A DNA stretch of 64,000 bases from Paraburkholderia sp. FT54 (GTDB taxonomy: Bacteria; Pseudomonadota; Gammaproteobacteria; Burkholderiales; Burkholderiaceae): the NCBI RefSeq assembly GCF_031585635.1, contig NZ_CP134195.1, positions 1,984,001 to 2,048,000 on the forward strand. The letters run 5' to 3'. Position numbers and translations under genes: made by a program. Within the stretch, counting starts at the first letter, position 1; each line of letters opens with the position of its first letter. Under the pieces are notes generated by a model, which saw only the letters and a program-made list of their open reading frames with translations, ran no database searches and had not been told where the DNA came from. This document shows positions 25,992 to 35,038 of this stretch, in pieces.

Positions 25992-26951
25992 ATGCGCGAA
26001 ACCGTTCTGCAGTTCGAAGCGAGCGTGAATGAGGCGGTCGTGGGCCAGCAGGCCGTGGTTCGGCAGGTGTTGATTGCGCTGCTGGCGGATGGCCATGTCT
26101 TGCTCGAAAGCTTGCCGGGGCTCGCCAAGACGCGCACGGTCAAGGCGATTGCCACGCGGCTCGCGGCGACCATGAGCCGCATCCAGTTCACACCCGATCT
26201 GTTGCCCTCGGACATCACCGGAGCGGAGACGCTGCTGCAATCCGGCACCGAACGCACGCTCAGTTTTCAACCCGGACCGATATTCGGCAACCTGATTCTC
26301 GCCGACGAAATCAACCGCGCGCCAGCCAAGGTTCAATCCGCATTGCTTGAAGCAATGGAAGAGCGGCAAATCTCAGTCGCGGGAAAAACACACCGCATGT
26401 CCGCGCTGTTTCTCGTGATGGCCACGCAGAACCCGATTGAACAGGAAGGCACTTATCCATTGCCGGAAGCGCAAATGGATCGCTTTCTTCTCAAAGTACT
26501 GATCGACTATCCGTCGCCCGCTAGCGAAGTCGCCATGCTGCGGTTGCTGCGGCACGAGAGCAACGCGCCCGACGAGGCGCCGGCGGTACTGTCGCAGGAC
26601 GTCATTTTCGCGGTGCGCGAAGAAATCCGGCAGGTTGCCGTGGCGCCCGCGATCGACGACTATATCGTGTCGATCGTCAACGCGACGCGTCACGGCGCTG
26701 AACTCGACGCGGACCTCGGCAAATGGATCGAGGTCGGCGCGAGTCCGCGCGGCGCGATCGGCCTCGACCGCGCGAGCCGCGTGCAGGCGTGGCTGCAGGC
26801 GCGCAGTTTCGTCACGCCTGACGACGTGCGCGCTGTCATGCACCCCGTGCTGCGACATCGCCTGATCCTTTCTTACGATGCCAACGCGGACAGTATCGGC
26901 GCCGACCGGGTGATCGACCGTCTGGTGGAAAAGGTCGCGGTGCCGGCCTGA
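25992..26951 (+). CDS. moxR: MoxR-family AAA+ ATPase
   Basis: 319 residues from the ATG at 25992, with GAGAGAAAG upstream; an in-frame start at 25812 would add unrelated residues. AAA+ motifs: Walker A-like LLESLPGLAKTRTV, Walker B NLILADEINRAPAKVQSALL, sensor MATQNPIEQEGTYPLPEAQM and the C-terminal lid with SPRGAIGLDRASRVQAW. MoxR ATPases act as cytosolic chaperones that insert metals or assemble VWA-protein complexes in the envelope. First gene of a six-gene operon with DUF58, DUF4381, two VWA proteins and BatD. Confidence 0.92.
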   Translation: MRETVLQFEASVNEAVVGQQAVVRQVLIALLADGHVLLESLPGLAKTRTVKAIATRLAATMSRIQFTPDLLPSDITGAETLLQSGTERTLSFQPGPIFGNLILADEINRAPAKVQSALLEAMEERQISVAGKTHRMSALFLVMATQNPIEQEGTYPLPEAQMDRFLLKVLIDYPSPASEVAMLRLLRHESNAPDEAPAVLSQDVIFAVREEIRQVAVAPAIDDYIVSIVNATRHGAELDADLGKWIEVGASPRGAIGLDRASRVQAWLQARSFVTPDDVRAVMHPVLRHRLILSYDANADSIGADRVIDRLVEKVAVPA

Positions 26952-26982
26952 TCCGGCTGTCGTCTCAAGGCAAAGGAGTGGC

Positions 26983-27945
26983 GTGGCCGTGCTGTCTTCA
27001 ACTGACATCGGCAGCGTGTATGTCGACGCCGCGCACCTGGCGAAGCTCGAATTCCAGGCGCGTGGGCTGAGTTTCGTCGCACCCGCACCGGTAACGAGCG
27101 TGCTGTCCGGCGCGCACGCGTCGCGTCTGCGCGGGCGCGGCCTGAATTTCGAAGAGATTCGCGGCTATCTGCCGGGCGACGATGTCCGTCATCTGGACTG
27201 GAAAGCGTCGTTGCGGCTCGGCAAACCGCAGGTTCGCACCTATACCGAAGAGCGCGACCGGCCGCTTCTGGTGGTCGTCGATCAGCGCATGAGCATGTTT
27301 TTCGGCTCGCATCGCGCGTTCAAATCCGTGGTGGCCGCCGAAGCCGCCGCGCTCGCCGTGTGGATGGGATTTGCCGCCGGCGACCGCGTCGGCGGCGTGC
27401 TCTTCAACGACTGCCAGCTCACGCGCATCAAGCCGCTGCGCAGCCGCGCGCGCATCAAGACGCTGTTCGGCGCGCTCGCCGCGATGAACGGCGCGCTGCA
27501 CGCCGAAAGCGAGACCCGAACCGCTTACGATCGACTCGACGCCGCGCTCGAAGGCGTGCTTCAACTGGCGGGGCACGACTATCTGATCTGCGTGATCAGC
27601 GATTTCGCGGGCGCGGGCGAGCGCACGCGCCGGCTGCTGCGGCAACTCGCGGCGCACAACGACGTGGTTGCGGCGATGGTCTTCGATCCGCTGTGGCAGC
27701 AGATGCCGGGCCACCGCGCGCTCGTTGTCAGCGAAGGGCGCTTGCAGGTCGAATTACGCATCGAACAGGAGCGCGTGCGCCGGCCTTTGTCGAGCCTGTT
27801 CAGCGGCCGCACTGCCGAAGTGGCCGAATTGCTGCGCATGAGCGGCGTGCCGTTGATGGCCCTGTCCACCGACGAGCCTGCGGTCGATCAGGTGCGCCGT
27901 CTGTTCGGCGCACGCGCGCGGCCTGCCGCCGGGAGCGGTATATGA
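26983..27945 (+). CDS. DUF58 protein
   Basis: 320 residues from a GTG at 26983, preceded by AAAGGAG. Typical DUF58 signature GRGLNFEEIRGYLPGDDVRH followed by DWKASLRLGKPQVRTYTEER; a VWA-like fold follows (PLLVVVDQRMSMFF with the DxRMSM form of MIDAS). Cytosolic or membrane-peripheral, no transmembrane helix seen. DUF58 proteins invariably accompany MoxR and Bat proteins. Stop overlaps the next start by four bases. Confidence 0.9.
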   Translation: MAVLSSTDIGSVYVDAAHLAKLEFQARGLSFVAPAPVTSVLSGAHASRLRGRGLNFEEIRGYLPGDDVRHLDWKASLRLGKPQVRTYTEERDRPLLVVVDQRMSMFFGSHRAFKSVVAAEAAALAVWMGFAAGDRVGGVLFNDCQLTRIKPLRSRARIKTLFGALAAMNGALHAESETRTAYDRLDAALEGVLQLAGHDYLICVISDFAGAGERTRRLLRQLAAHNDVVAAMVFDPLWQQMPGHRALVVSEGRLQVELRIEQERVRRPLSSLFSGRTAEVAELLRMSGVPLMALSTDEPAVDQVRRLFGARARPAAGSGI

Positions 27946-28481
27946 GCGGCGCGTCGGGCATCGTGTCGGCGGTGGCGGATGCGTCGCCGCAACTGCAAGG
28001 CTTGCAGGAGTTGCCTCTGCCCGCGCCGGTATCGTACGCACCCCAAACGATCGGCTGGCTGTTCGTCGCCGCGCTGTTGCTGGCGGCCGTGTTGCTGGCG
28101 ATATGGGCGGCCAGGCGCCGCTACGAGCGCCAGCGTTACCGGCGCAACGCCTTGCAGGAACTGGCCGGAATCGAAACGAGCCTCGCTTCAGGTCAGGCGG
28201 ACCCGATGCAGCGCGCGGCCTTGCTTGCCGCCATCCCGCGCCTGCTCAAACGTACGTCGCTCGAGTTCGCGCCGCGCGAGCAGGTGGCGGCGCTGACCGG
28301 CGACGCGTGGCTCGCTTTTCTCCAACGCACGCGCGGACGTTTCGACGCGCAAACCGGTGCGCTTCTCACACTCGCGAGCTATGCGCCGCCGGAGCAGGTC
28401 GCGAGTCTTTCGCATGCCGAAGCAGCCGCGCTGGTCCGGCATGCGCGCGACTGGATCGAGCATCATCATGTGGAAGTTTGA
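27942..28481 (+). CDS. DUF4381 membrane protein
   Basis: 179 residues from an ATG that overlaps the DUF58 stop (ATGA). One membrane helix (about 37-58: TIGWLFVAALLLAAVLLAIW), then a basic cytosolic region RRRYERQRYRRNALQEL and the conserved AAIPRLLKRTSLEFAPREQV and GDAWLAFLQRT. This matches the DUF4381 protein found at this position in MoxR-Bat operons. Small inner-membrane component, mechanism unknown. Confidence 0.85.
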   Translation: MSGASGIVSAVADASPQLQGLQELPLPAPVSYAPQTIGWLFVAALLLAAVLLAIWAARRRYERQRYRRNALQELAGIETSLASGQADPMQRAALLAAIPRLLKRTSLEFAPREQVAALTGDAWLAFLQRTRGRFDAQTGALLTLASYAPPEQVASLSHAEAAALVRHARDWIEHHHVEV

Positions 28482-29505
28482 TTTTCCGTGGATGTTCGCG
28501 CTGCTGCCGCTGCCCATACTCGTGTGGTGGCTGATACCCGCTTATCGCACCACGGCCATGGCCGTGCGCGTGCCGTTCTTTCACGAAATGGCGCAGGCCG
28601 CGGGCGAAAAACCGGCGCCCGGCGGCGTGCGCCTGCGCCGGCACTGGCTGCTGCGCTTGCTGATGCCGGTGCTGTGGGTGCTGCTCGTGATCGGCGCGGC
28701 CAAGCCCGTATTCGTCGAGCCGCCGGTCGTGCGCGACGAACCGGCGCGCGATCTGACGCTGGCGATCGATCTGTCGGGGTCGATGGCCACGCGCGATTTC
28801 GTCGATCCGGCCGGCGAACGGATGGACCGGCTGAGCGCCGTGAAGCGCGTGGTGGCCGACTTCGTGGCGAAGCGCAAGGGCGACCGCATCGGCCTTGTGG
28901 TGTTCGGCGACGCGGCCTATCCGCAGGCGCCGCTCACGCTCGATCACGACAGCGTGCGGATTCTGCTGGATCAGATGCAGATCGGCATGGCCGGCCCGCG
29001 CACGGCGCTCGGCGACGCAATCGGACTGACCGTCAAGCTGATGGCCGATTCGCGTGCGCAGGAGAAGGTGCTGATCCTGCTCACCGACGGCAACGACACC
29101 AGCAGCACGATTCCACCGGAGCGGGCGGCCGAGATCGCGAAACAGCACAAGCTGGTGGTGCACACGGTGGGCATCGGCGACCCGGACACGACCGGTGAAG
29201 ACCGGGTCGATCTCGGTGCGTTGAAGCGTATCGCGGATATCACCGGTGGCCGCTCGTTCCGCGCATTGGGTCAGGAGAAGGATCTGGCCGATGTCTATGC
29301 GACGCTCGACAAACTGACGCCCGAGAATATCAAACGTGAGATCTACCGGCCGCAGCGCGACTATTTCTGGGTGCCGGTGGCGGCGGGCTTGTCCATGCTC
29401 GCGCTCTATCATGTGCTGGGCTTGCTGATCGCGCTGCTGCGCGCGCCGCGGCGGGCGCGAGGCGCGCAGGGTGTGCCGGTGAGCGAGGCTCAGCGTGGAA
29501 ATTGA
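28468..29505 (+). CDS. BatA-type VWA-domain membrane protein
   Basis: 345 residues from the ATG at 28468, overlapping the previous gene by 14 bases. Two N-terminal helices (WMFALLPLPILVWWLIPAY; LLMPVLWVLLVIGAAKP), a von Willebrand A domain (about 85-290) with an intact metal-ion-dependent adhesion site (LAIDLSGSMATRDF; GPRTALGDAIG; ILLTDGNDTSS) and a C-terminal helix (VPVAAGLSMLALYHVLGLLI). The VWA domain should lie in the periplasm or be membrane-associated and bind a partner through a divalent cation. Matches BatA of the Bacteroides aerotolerance (Bat) system. Confidence 0.9.
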   Translation: MWKFDFPWMFALLPLPILVWWLIPAYRTTAMAVRVPFFHEMAQAAGEKPAPGGVRLRRHWLLRLLMPVLWVLLVIGAAKPVFVEPPVVRDEPARDLTLAIDLSGSMATRDFVDPAGERMDRLSAVKRVVADFVAKRKGDRIGLVVFGDAAYPQAPLTLDHDSVRILLDQMQIGMAGPRTALGDAIGLTVKLMADSRAQEKVLILLTDGNDTSSTIPPERAAEIAKQHKLVVHTVGIGDPDTTGEDRVDLGALKRIADITGGRSFRALGQEKDLADVYATLDKLTPENIKREIYRPQRDYFWVPVAAGLSMLALYHVLGLLIALLRAPRRARGAQGVPVSEAQRGN

Positions 29506-31087
29506 CCTGACCGCGTTCCATTTCCTGCGGCCAGTGTGGCTGCTGTTGCTGATTCCGGCGCTCGGCCTGCCGTTCGTCTGGCTGCGTCGCAACGACGTGC
29601 GCGCGCGCTGGCGCGGTGTGATCGCGCCGCAATTGCTGGAGCATCTGATCGTCGGCGGCGCGAAACGTCGCGCGCTCCAGCCGGTTCATACGCTGGCGCT
29701 GCTGCTCGGCATCGGCGCGATTGCCGTGGCGGGGCCGACGTGGCAGCAGGAACGTCCGCCGTTCAATCAGGACAAGGCGCCGCTCGTCGTCGTGCTCGAA
29801 CTCGCTCATTCGATGGATGCGACCGACATCGCGCCGACCCGGCTCGAACGCGCGAAACAGAAGGTGCTCGATCTTGCGAGAGCGCGCAAAGGCGCGCGAA
29901 CGGGTCTCGTCGTGTTCGCGGCGACGGGCCATCTCGTGGTGCCGCCCACGGAAGATCCGGCGATGCTCGAACTCTACGTGCCCGCGCTCTCACCGGCGCT
30001 GATGCCGCGCGACGGCAAGAACGCGGCCGCCGGTCTCGATGTCGCCGAGCGGCTTCTGGCGAACGACCCGGCGGCCGGCACGATCGTCTTCATGAGCGAC
30101 GGCTTCGACGCAAACGGAGCGGATGCCTTCGTGCAGACAGCGAAATCGCTGCGGCACCAGCTGCTGTGGCTCGCGGTGGGCACGGAACACGGCGGCCCGA
30201 TTCGCGGCCCCGACGGCATGATCCAGATGGACGCCGAAGGCCATCCGCTGCTGGGCACGTTCGACGCCGACGCGATCCGCAACGTCGCGCGCGATGCCGG
30301 TATTCCGCTCGCCAGCATGCGCGCGGATGACGATGACGTGTCGTGGGTTCAGCATCGCGCGCAGGCCTATCTCGCGCAAGCGGAGGAAGCGAAGATCGAA
30401 CCGCGCTGGAAGGAAAGCGGCTACTGGCTCGTGTTGCCGTTGCTGCTGCTCGCGCTCTGGAGTTTCCGGCGCGGCTGGACGGTGAAGTGGCTGCCCGTCG
30501 TGCTGATCTCTTTGGCATTCAGCGCGTTGCCACGTCCCGCGCAAGCAGCGCAATGGCAGTGGCTCGACCTGTTCGCGACGGACGACCAGCAAGGTCGCTG
30601 GCATCTCGAACACGGCAATTACAAGGCGGCTGCGGAACGCTTCGACGACCCGATGTGGAAAGGCCGCGCGCAATATCTCGCGGGAGATTACGCCGGTGCG
30701 CTCGAAACTTTCTCACGGCTCAAGACGGCGCAATCGTATTTCTATATCGGCAATACGCTCGCGCATCTCGACGATTACGCGGGCGCGATCAAGGCCTACG
30801 ACAACGCACTCGAAATCCAGCCGTCGCTTACGCAGGCGGCGGCCAATCGCGCGTACATGCAGACACTGCTGGCAAGGGATAAACAGAACGAGGCCGACCC
30901 GGAGGAAGATCCGCCCGACCAGGTGCAGGTCGACAAGAAAAAGGGCCGCGGCACGACCGCGGTGATCGAAGCGGCACCACGGCCGAGCGAGGATGCGTGG
31001 ATGCGCAACCTGAACACGTCGCCCGCCGTGTTCCTGCAACAGCGCTTTGAACAGGAATCCGCGGCGAAGACGGGGGGTACGCCATGA
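29495..31087 (+). CDS. BatB-type VWA protein with C-terminal TPR
   Basis: 530 residues from a GTG overlapping the BatA stop. N-terminal helix (PVWLLLLIPALGLPFVWL), a second at about 65-80, VWA domain about 85-290, another helix about 310-330 (YWLVLPLLLLALWSF), then a TPR region about 385-445 (YFYIGNTLAHLDDYAGAIKA, YDNALEIQPSLTQAAANRAY). The usual DxSxS metal site is altered: the sequence reads VLELAHSMDATD where BatA-like proteins have VLDLSGSM, so cation binding in this domain is doubtful. It probably corresponds to a fused BatB/BatC. Coupled to both neighbours by overlaps. Confidence 0.87.
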   Translation: MEIDLTAFHFLRPVWLLLLIPALGLPFVWLRRNDVRARWRGVIAPQLLEHLIVGGAKRRALQPVHTLALLLGIGAIAVAGPTWQQERPPFNQDKAPLVVVLELAHSMDATDIAPTRLERAKQKVLDLARARKGARTGLVVFAATGHLVVPPTEDPAMLELYVPALSPALMPRDGKNAAAGLDVAERLLANDPAAGTIVFMSDGFDANGADAFVQTAKSLRHQLLWLAVGTEHGGPIRGPDGMIQMDAEGHPLLGTFDADAIRNVARDAGIPLASMRADDDDVSWVQHRAQAYLAQAEEAKIEPRWKESGYWLVLPLLLLALWSFRRGWTVKWLPVVLISLAFSALPRPAQAAQWQWLDLFATDDQQGRWHLEHGNYKAAAERFDDPMWKGRAQYLAGDYAGALETFSRLKTAQSYFYIGNTLAHLDDYAGAIKAYDNALEIQPSLTQAAANRAYMQTLLARDKQNEADPEEDPPDQVQVDKKKGRGTTAVIEAAPRPSEDAWMRNLNTSPAVFLQQRFEQESAAKTGGTP

Positions 31088-32424
31088 AGCGATTTCTATG
31101 CGGCGTTGCGCTGCTGGTTTCCTTGCTGGCGTCAGGCTCCGCGACGGCCGATCCCGCGCCGCGCATCATGGCGCGCGCGCATCTGGAACCCGCTGGCCCG
31201 GTCGTGGCGGGGAGCGAGGTCAAGCTGGTCGTCGATGTGCTGACGACCACATGGTTCACCGAGGCGCCGAACTGGCCGCTCTTCACCATCCCCGGCGCGA
31301 TCGTGAATCTGCCCGACGAGCAGGCCGACAATCTGTCCGAGGACATCGAGGGCACACGCTGGTTCGGCGTGAGCCGCGCGTACCGGATTGCGCCGCAGGC
31401 GGGCAAGACGTTCGAGATTGCGCCGCTGACTATCACGGTCTACCCCGGCGGCATGACAGGACCGGCGCAGGTGACGACGCCGGCGTTGAAACTCGTCGCG
31501 ACCTTGCCGCCGGGCGCCGAAGGCATGAGCACCTTCTTCGCCGCGCCCAAACTCAGCGTCGAACAAAAAATCGAACCGGCGCCGGGGCATCTCGCCGTCG
31601 GTGCGCCGCTCACGCGCACGATTACGCAGCGCGCCGCGGACACCGAGTCGATGCTGATTCCGCCGGCGATGCTCGCAGACGTGCCCGGACTCAAGCGTTA
31701 TGCAAAACCCGCGGCGACGCGCAACCTCGTCGAGGACCGCGCGGGACTCGTCGCCGGTGAGCGAACCGACAGCGCGAGCTACGTCGCCGATCGCAGCGGC
31801 ACATACAATCTGCCGCCCGTGACGATCGAATGGTGGAACACGACGACGCGCCGCCAGGAGAAAATCGTCCTGCCGGCGGTGCGTTTCTCGGCGGCCGCGG
31901 TACGGGAAAAGCCGCTATTCGATATACCCATCGACGCCATACGCGAAGGCATGCCGCATCGAATCGTCGTGATTCATGCGCGGCAGGTCATAGTCGGTTG
32001 TCTCGCCGTGCTGGGCGTGATCTTGTTGATTGCCTCGCGCGCGCGGGTCGGCTCTTTCGTTCGGCGTGGCGAGCAGGCGGTGAATCGGGCGCGAAAGCGC
32101 TGGCTGTCGAGCGATGCGCTCGCCTGGCGCAAGCTCGCCGTCGTCGCGCGCAAAGGCGAATGGCGGCGGACCATTCCTGCCTTGTATTGGTGGATGGACA
32201 GAGGCGGCGACTTCGGTCGTCCCGCGCGCTTCGAGAACATCGATGCGACCGCTGATGAGGATGCCGCGAGCGTGATCGCCGCGGTCGAATCGAACTATGC
32301 CGGAGACGAGGCGCGCACTCTGCTCCGGTGGAAAGAGATCGGCTCGGTTCTACGCAGGAGCGCGGACCAGGCGAGGACAAAGCGCAAGAAGGAAACCTTG
32401 CCGGGACCGCTGAACCGATACTAG
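31084..32424 (+). CDS. BatD-like oxygen-tolerance protein
   Basis: 446 residues, ATG overlapping the preceding stop. Signal peptide about 1-22 (FLCGVALLVSLLASGSATA), beta-rich periplasmic domains (GPVVAGSEVKLVVDVLTTTW, KTFEIAPLTITVYPGG), one membrane helix near 300 (VIVGCLAVLGVILLIASRA) and a basic cytosolic tail. Layout fits the BatD family, the last member of MoxR-Bat operons, thought to scaffold the VWA proteins in the periplasm. No further gene follows on this strand. Confidence 0.82.
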   Translation: MKRFLCGVALLVSLLASGSATADPAPRIMARAHLEPAGPVVAGSEVKLVVDVLTTTWFTEAPNWPLFTIPGAIVNLPDEQADNLSEDIEGTRWFGVSRAYRIAPQAGKTFEIAPLTITVYPGGMTGPAQVTTPALKLVATLPPGAEGMSTFFAAPKLSVEQKIEPAPGHLAVGAPLTRTITQRAADTESMLIPPAMLADVPGLKRYAKPAATRNLVEDRAGLVAGERTDSASYVADRSGTYNLPPVTIEWWNTTTRRQEKIVLPAVRFSAAAVREKPLFDIPIDAIREGMPHRIVVIHARQVIVGCLAVLGVILLIASRARVGSFVRRGEQAVNRARKRWLSSDALAWRKLAVVARKGEWRRTIPALYWWMDRGGDFGRPARFENIDATADEDAASVIAAVESNYAGDEARTLLRWKEIGSVLRRSADQARTKRKKETLPGPLNRY

Positions 32425-32714
32425 GAATTGTCGAACGCCAAGCGTGAAGTTGCGGCCTCAACCGCGGCATGGACCGGGCGCGCATGAAGACGTACGCCGC
32501 GAAATCGAGCGGCATCGAGCCGCCGCAACTGCGCATCGCTCACGTTTTCCCCGAATCGGTCATGTCATGCTCCGCGCCAGTTTTTTTTGCACGACCGTTT
32601 TTTGTAGGCGGCATGCTCGTATTTCTGCCGATACACCTCCTTCAATTGCCGCGTCGATCGCCTCGTGCTGGTCGTGCCGAGCGGTCACGTGCTGACGGTC
32701 GGCACGGCGACGCC

Positions 32715-33227
32715 TTAACGAACCTCGAAGATAGCCTCCACCTCGACGGACGCCGCGGCGGGCAGGGTGGCCACGCCGACTGCCGTCCGTGCATGCCGGC
32801 CGCGTTCGCCGAACACTTCGAAGAAGAGATCGGACGCCCCGTTGATCACTTTCGGCACGTCCGGATAACCGGGCGTCGCATACACGAAGCCGCCCACGCG
32901 GTGGCAACAGACCACACGGTCCAGATCGCCGTCCAGCGCGAGTTGCAGTGCGGCCAGCAGATTTAGCGCGCAGATCTGCGCGGCTTGCTGTCCGGCCTGA
33001 AGGTCGTGAACCTCGCCGAGCGGGCCGCTGAATCGCACTTCGCCTTCCCATTCGCAGATTTGTCCGGAGAGGAAGATCAACGGGCCTGAGCGTGAACACG
33101 GTTTGAACGCGCCGCGCGGGGCGGGTACGTTCGGCAAGGCGAGGCCGAGAGCGTGCAGACGAGCCAGGGCTGTACCGGAGGAAGGATTCGATGTGGGAGC
33201 GGTCATATCGGTGTTGAAGGTTTCCAT
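32715..33227 (-). CDS. RidA/YjgF-family protein
   Basis: 170 residues if started at 33227 (METFNTDMTAPTS); an ATG at 33206 is equally possible, and neither has a strong ribosome site. Residues about 15-165 form the RidA fold, with LIFLSGQICEWEG, DRVVCCHRVGGFVYATPGYP and the C-terminal RGRHARTAVGVATLPAAASV-EVEAIF, which includes the Arg used by RidA to bind imine/enamine substrates. Such proteins hydrolyse reactive 2-aminoacrylate-type intermediates or act in catabolic pathways. Single gene with a divergent lipoprotein on the other side. Confidence 0.87.
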   Translation of the reverse strand: METFNTDMTAPTSNPSSGTALARLHALGLALPNVPAPRGAFKPCSRSGPLIFLSGQICEWEGEVRFSGPLGEVHDLQAGQQAAQICALNLLAALQLALDGDLDRVVCCHRVGGFVYATPGYPDVPKVINGASDLFFEVFGERGRHARTAVGVATLPAAASVEVEAIFEVR

Positions 33228-33424
33228 TGAGGTGAAAGCCGCCGGGCGTTCGGCCGGTGGGGCGTTGGTCGATGCAAAACGGTCCGCTACGCAAATCATG
33301 ACACGACCGGGCGCTGGTGAGGAACGTGTGAATCCTGCTCGACGCATTCATGCGCGCGAACGGCGACGATATAACCCCGCACGGGCGTATGATTTCGCAA
33401 CCTCTGCCAGACAGGAGCCGCCCC

Positions 33425-33754
33425 ATGCAACCGCGTGTTCGCCTTCTCTTCATTACCGTATTGGCCGGTGCACTCAGTGCCTGCGCACAGACCGGTCCGG
33501 TCGAGTTCTCCGCGTCAGGCGCTGACGCGCCGATGCTCAACCAGGCAAGCGATATGGATTTCGGTCCGATGGACAGGACGATCGCGCAATGCAAGGCCGT
33601 TTCGCGGAACGCGGGCCCGGGTCAATGCACGAAAGTTCGCGCATACGAATCGTGCATGAAGAGTAAAGGCTACATCACCGTGCTCGGGCCGGAAAACCCG
33701 CAGGGCTGCGGCGACCCGGAATGGGAGAAGGATGTGCGAAAGTGGCTTCAGTGA
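33425..33754 (+). CDS. Small putative lipoprotein
   Basis: 109 residues from the ATG at 33425, with AGGAGCCGCC upstream. Signal with lipobox FITVLAGALSACAQ; the mature part is about 90 residues and contains three Cys besides the lipid-bearing one (TIAQCKAVS, GQCTKVRAYESCMKSKGY, NPQGCGDPEW), suggesting disulfide bonds in the envelope. No family recognised. Stands alone between RidA (divergent) and the ProRS-like gene (convergent). Confidence 0.75.
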   Translation: MQPRVRLLFITVLAGALSACAQTGPVEFSASGADAPMLNQASDMDFGPMDRTIAQCKAVSRNAGPGQCTKVRAYESCMKSKGYITVLGPENPQGCGDPEWEKDVRKWLQ

Positions 33755-33849
33755 GAACTTCATTGCGAGGGCATGTCGGCGCGCATGAAATCCCGGCTGC
33801 CGACATGACGCTCCGCTGAAGCAGATCCCGAAGCGCACACGTGCCAGAG

Positions 33850-34992
33850 CTATCTCGCGCAAAGCGCCACGATCTCCGCCGCCGTCGCCTCTTCGCGCGC
33901 AAAGGTTCGTCGATCCATCCACTCGAAGCGACCCGACGCGCGTGCTTTGCCGCTGACTACCACGCGCTGCCGGCAGGCGATCAACTCGGCATCGGCGAGT
34001 TTTTTTCCGGCTTGCGCGAGGCGATCGTCCACCAGCACGCTCAATCCTCGTGCTTGCAGATCGCTGCGCAGCCTCTGCGCAGCTTCCTGGCGTTCCTGAC
34101 GCTCCCAGTCGATGGCCGTGAGCACGACGTCGAACGTGTTGAAGGCCTCGCTGCCCCAAAAGCCGCGCTCGTCGCGCTGTCGGCTGAGCAGCAGCATGGC
34201 GAGGCGCGAGATGCCCACGCCGAAGCAGCCCATTTTGACGAACTCGCCTTTGGCATTGACCAACCCCATGGCCCTGGAGTAACGATCGCCCAGGTCGAAA
34301 ATGTGCGCGCATTCGAGCGATTTCTCGCCGTCGGTCTCGTCCTCGCCGAGCTCGCTGAGGACATGGAACTCCTCCGAGCTCTGTCCGCCGATTTCGCCGT
34401 TGTCGCTGGACTTGACGATGGCGTCCAGCCCCAGCCGCCTGAAGATGCGTAGATAGGCTTCGCGAACGGCCTCGTACGCTGCGCGTGCGCCGTCTTCCGT
34501 GGCATTGAATGCGTAGCCGTCCTTCATGATGAACTCCCTGGCGCGCGCGAGGCCGCCGCGCGTTCTCAGTTCATCGCGGTATTTGTTGCCGAACTGATAG
34601 AGGCCCAGACTCATGTCGGTTTTGTTGTAGTGTGTCTTGACCATGTTGGTGGCCAATTCCTCGCACGTGGCGCCGAGGCAGAACAGCCGCCCGGAGCGGC
34701 TCGTGAGCCGCATCAGTTCGTCGCCATATACGTCTAGCCGCCCGGTTTGCCGCCACAGGTCGGCGTCCTGCAGCAGGCTCATCTGGATTTCGCAAAAACC
34801 GGCGCGCTCCATCTCCTCACGCACGATGCTCTCGACGCGCCGCTGCGCTCTCAGGCCCAGCGACATCCAGGAATATAGTCCCGCGGCGTCCTGGTGGACG
34901 AAGCATGCCTTGCGGGCGAGATCGGTCAGTTCCAGCCGGGTATTGTCCTGCTCGAAGAAACTGTTGGCGAAAAATTGCTGCGAGAATTTCAT
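33850..34992 (-). CDS. Prolyl-tRNA synthetase paralogue lacking the editing (INS) domain
   Basis: 380 residues from the ATG at 34992, with CCGGAG upstream. Class II aminoacyl-tRNA synthetase of the ProRS type: motif 1 region (AAGLYSWMSLGLRAQRRVES), motif 2 (YQFGNKYRDELRTRGGLARA with REFIMKDGYAFN), IGGQSSEEFHVLSELGEDE, and motif 3 (KMGCFGVGISRLAM), then an HGTP anticodon-binding domain (about 285-380: TFDVVLTAIDWERQ, SVLVDDRLAQAGKKLADAEL). Bacterial ProRS is about 570 residues with an editing insertion of about 180 after GED; here the chain passes directly to CAHIFDLGDRYS. The THEE of the proline pocket is TCEE. It is therefore probably a second, specialised copy (stress, antibiotic resistance or amino-acid activation for another pathway), not the housekeeping enzyme. 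Confidence 0.78.
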   Translation of the reverse strand: MKFSQQFFANSFFEQDNTRLELTDLARKACFVHQDAAGLYSWMSLGLRAQRRVESIVREEMERAGFCEIQMSLLQDADLWRQTGRLDVYGDELMRLTSRSGRLFCLGATCEELATNMVKTHYNKTDMSLGLYQFGNKYRDELRTRGGLARAREFIMKDGYAFNATEDGARAAYEAVREAYLRIFRRLGLDAIVKSSDNGEIGGQSSEEFHVLSELGEDETDGEKSLECAHIFDLGDRYSRAMGLVNAKGEFVKMGCFGVGISRLAMLLLSRQRDERGFWGSEAFNTFDVVLTAIDWERQERQEAAQRLRSDLQARGLSVLVDDRLAQAGKKLADAELIACRQRVVVSGKARASGRFEWMDRRTFAREEATAAEIVALCAR

Positions 34993-35038
34993 GATGTGCT
35001 CCGGATTCAGAATTCAGCGTAAAAACAGGCCTGAAATG

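Noticed and set aside
32469..32966. 165-codon plus-strand frame near the RidA gene
   Set aside because: Overlaps RidA on the other strand; no family signature. A short frame ending at 32718 (VDRLVLVVPSGHVLTVG) looks protein-like but is too short to call.
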